Assembly (NCBI RefSeq): GCF_001751255.1
Contig: NZ_LJGW01000107.1
Coordinates: 1 to 46,858 of the forward strand
Length of the DNA: 46,858 bases
Direction: 5' to 3'
Source of the DNA: Streptomyces nanshensis
GTDB taxonomy: Bacteria; Actinomycetota; Actinomycetes; Streptomycetales; Streptomycetaceae
The notes under the pieces are model-generated. The model did not search any database. It saw only the letters and a program-made list of their open reading frames with translations, and had not been told where the DNA came from. Both the position numbers and the translations under genes were made by a program. Of the stretch, positions 46,229 through 46,858 are shown in pieces (position 1 is the first letter of the stretch; every line of letters begins with the position of its first letter).

Positions 46229-46241
46229 GCTTACGAAAGGA

Positions 46242-46303
46242 ACCATAGTCCTCAAACCCTTGAAGTTCAAGCCTCTTGAACTTCAAGGGTTTTGCGGTAC
46301 TGT
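46242..46303. promoter_or_regulatory. Symmetric divergent promoters in a 39-bp palindrome
   Basis: Perfect 18-bp arms, 46254-46271 and 46275-46292, enclose CCT; each arm contains the 13-bp palindrome CTTGAA(G/C)TTCAAG. Rightward: -35 TTGAAC at 46276-46281 and -10 TACTGT at 46298-46303, spaced 16. Leftward: -35 TTGAAC at 46270-46265 and -10 TATGGT at 46247-46242, spaced 17. Both -35 boxes are inside the palindrome, so one repressor bound there would silence both operons, as in kil-kor type plasmid control. Confidence 0.65.
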
Positions 46304-46385
46304 CCTCTCGTACGCGACAACGAGAGGAGGGGGAGCGCGTGGGGAGCATCTGCCTCGATACACCTCGGCCCCCGAGTCATAAGGT

Positions 46386-46406
46386 CTTGGAGTCACAGAC
46401 TCCAAG
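46386..46406 (+). promoter_or_regulatory. Palindrome before the 46423 gene
   Basis: CTTGGAGTC and GACTCCAAG are perfect 9-bp arms around ACA, 16 bp before the start codon. It differs in sequence from the promoter palindrome, so it is probably a second operator or a leader hairpin that limits translation. Confidence 0.5.
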
Positions 46407-46422
46407 GTCCCTAGGGGGCGAC

Positions 46423-46713
46423 ATGGCGCTCACGCCAGAGCAGCGCAGAGAGCAGATGAACAAGCTGACCCCGAAGTGGGTGCCGCTATCGAACAGCGAC
46501 CAGCTCGACTTGGAGGCGCTCGCGAAGGAGTTGATGGCGGCACGCGCCCACAAGGGAGAGCGGATCACGGCGAACACGCTCATCCGCATCGGCGTCAAGG
46601 CAGTGCTCAGACACCAGAGCGGGCTGGCCGGCGATACAGAAGCGGAGTTGCGCGAGAAATTTCTCGCGTACCTCTCCGGCGAGGACCAGCATCGAGACGG
46701 GACCCATGACTAA
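46423..46713 (+). CDS. Small DNA-binding-like protein (putative ribbon-helix-helix)
   Basis: 96 aa; ATG at 46423 with AGGGGGC upstream is preferred to a longer frame from 46276. The centre, KGERITANTLIRIGVKAVLR, fits the strand-helix of ribbon-helix-helix proteins that act in plasmid partition or transfer repression. It follows two palindromes, consistent with autoregulation. The RHH call is inferred from a short pattern. Confidence 0.6.
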   Translation: MALTPEQRREQMNKLTPKWVPLSNSDQLDLEALAKELMAARAHKGERITANTLIRIGVKAVLRHQSGLAGDTEAELREKFLAYLSGEDQHRDGTHD

Positions 46714-46723
46714 GGAGTCGTTC

Positions 46724-46858
46724 GTGCGTCAATCCCACGGTGTGGCAGTAGAGCTGCCGCACCCGCCGCCGCATCCGCCGGCGCCGGGCGGGCTCTACCT
46801 GTCTCGTACACACCGCGTTCTGCTCGCGGTGGTCGTCATCGGTGCCGTGACGATCGCC
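46724..46858 (+). CDS. DUF2637 (plasmid spread-type) membrane protein, partial
   Basis: The start is taken as GTG at 46724, with AAGGAG six bases before; an ATG at 46706 is in frame. Visible sequence has a His/Pro-rich start (VELPHPPPHPPAPGG) and then LSRTHRVLLAVVVIGAVTIA, the opening transmembrane helix typical of DUF2637 proteins found in Streptomyces plasmid transfer regions. The window ends inside the gene. Confidence 0.7.
   Translation, partial: MRQSHGVAVELPHPPPHPPAPGGLYLSRTHRVLLAVVVIGAVTIA

Overview
The window looks like accessory DNA of a Streptomyces or close relative. It is very GC-rich with strong third-position GC bias, uses many GTG starts, and carries families typical of the genus: a conservon (CvnA-D), DUF397, DUF5999, RsbW-like ATPases, an XRE regulator with a TPR-like C-terminus, STAND/NB-ARC-TPR and DUF2637. 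Replicon type cannot be decided from sequence, but a tyrosine recombinase, plasmid-style transfer families at the right edge, many overlapping small genes, gene remnants and a decayed CRISPR-like array point to a linear plasmid, an integrative element or a chromosome arm.

Layout: 1-0.95 kb holds the last codons of an AMP-forming acyl-CoA ligase and a degenerate Y-family polymerase-like gene. 1.2-4.4 kb is a plus-strand group (putative ribbon-helix-helix protein, HTH + DEDDh exonuclease, two small proteins), with two identical 16-bp palindromes bracketing its first gene. 4.6-6.3 kb has an HTH protein, a structured-RNA candidate, a DUF3800-like protein and the degenerate CRISPR-like array. 6.7-9 kb is a three-gene plus-strand group of unknown function. 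9-14.9 kb is a minus-strand series coupled mostly by GTGA overlaps, with an intact tyrosine recombinase after a run of hypothetical proteins. 15-19.6 kb contains coiled-coil and multi-HTH proteins and a recombinase-like protein lacking its C-terminal catalytic residues.

19.7-33.4 kb is a long co-directional minus-strand block: truncated ATP-dependent DNA ligase, small zinc and hypothetical proteins, four overlapping tiny membrane proteins, a STAND (NB-ARC-TPR) ATPase, a conserved HTH protein, a zincin-like protein with a broken HExxH, three CPBP/CAAX-protease-like membrane proteins, several short membrane peptides, DUF5999 and a LuxR-type zinc-ribbon regulator. One CPBP protein ends in a fragment resembling the TPR tail of the STAND protein. 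This is the best candidate for an undescribed system: an ATPase sensor beside a battery of membrane proteins. Its function is inference only.

33.4-38.5 kb is a conservon extended by GAF and acyl-CoA dehydrogenase genes. 38.5-42.9 kb carries an HD-type protein, an RsbW-like ATPase, an XRE regulator, a phosphotransferase and DUF397, and ends at a perfect 31-bp hairpin. 43-46.9 kb is a plasmid-like operon (membrane proteins, a DnaB-N-like protein, zinc ribbons) divergent from a small DNA-binding protein and DUF2637, with symmetric promoters in one large palindrome.

All assignments are by eye from motifs; no database search was possible.
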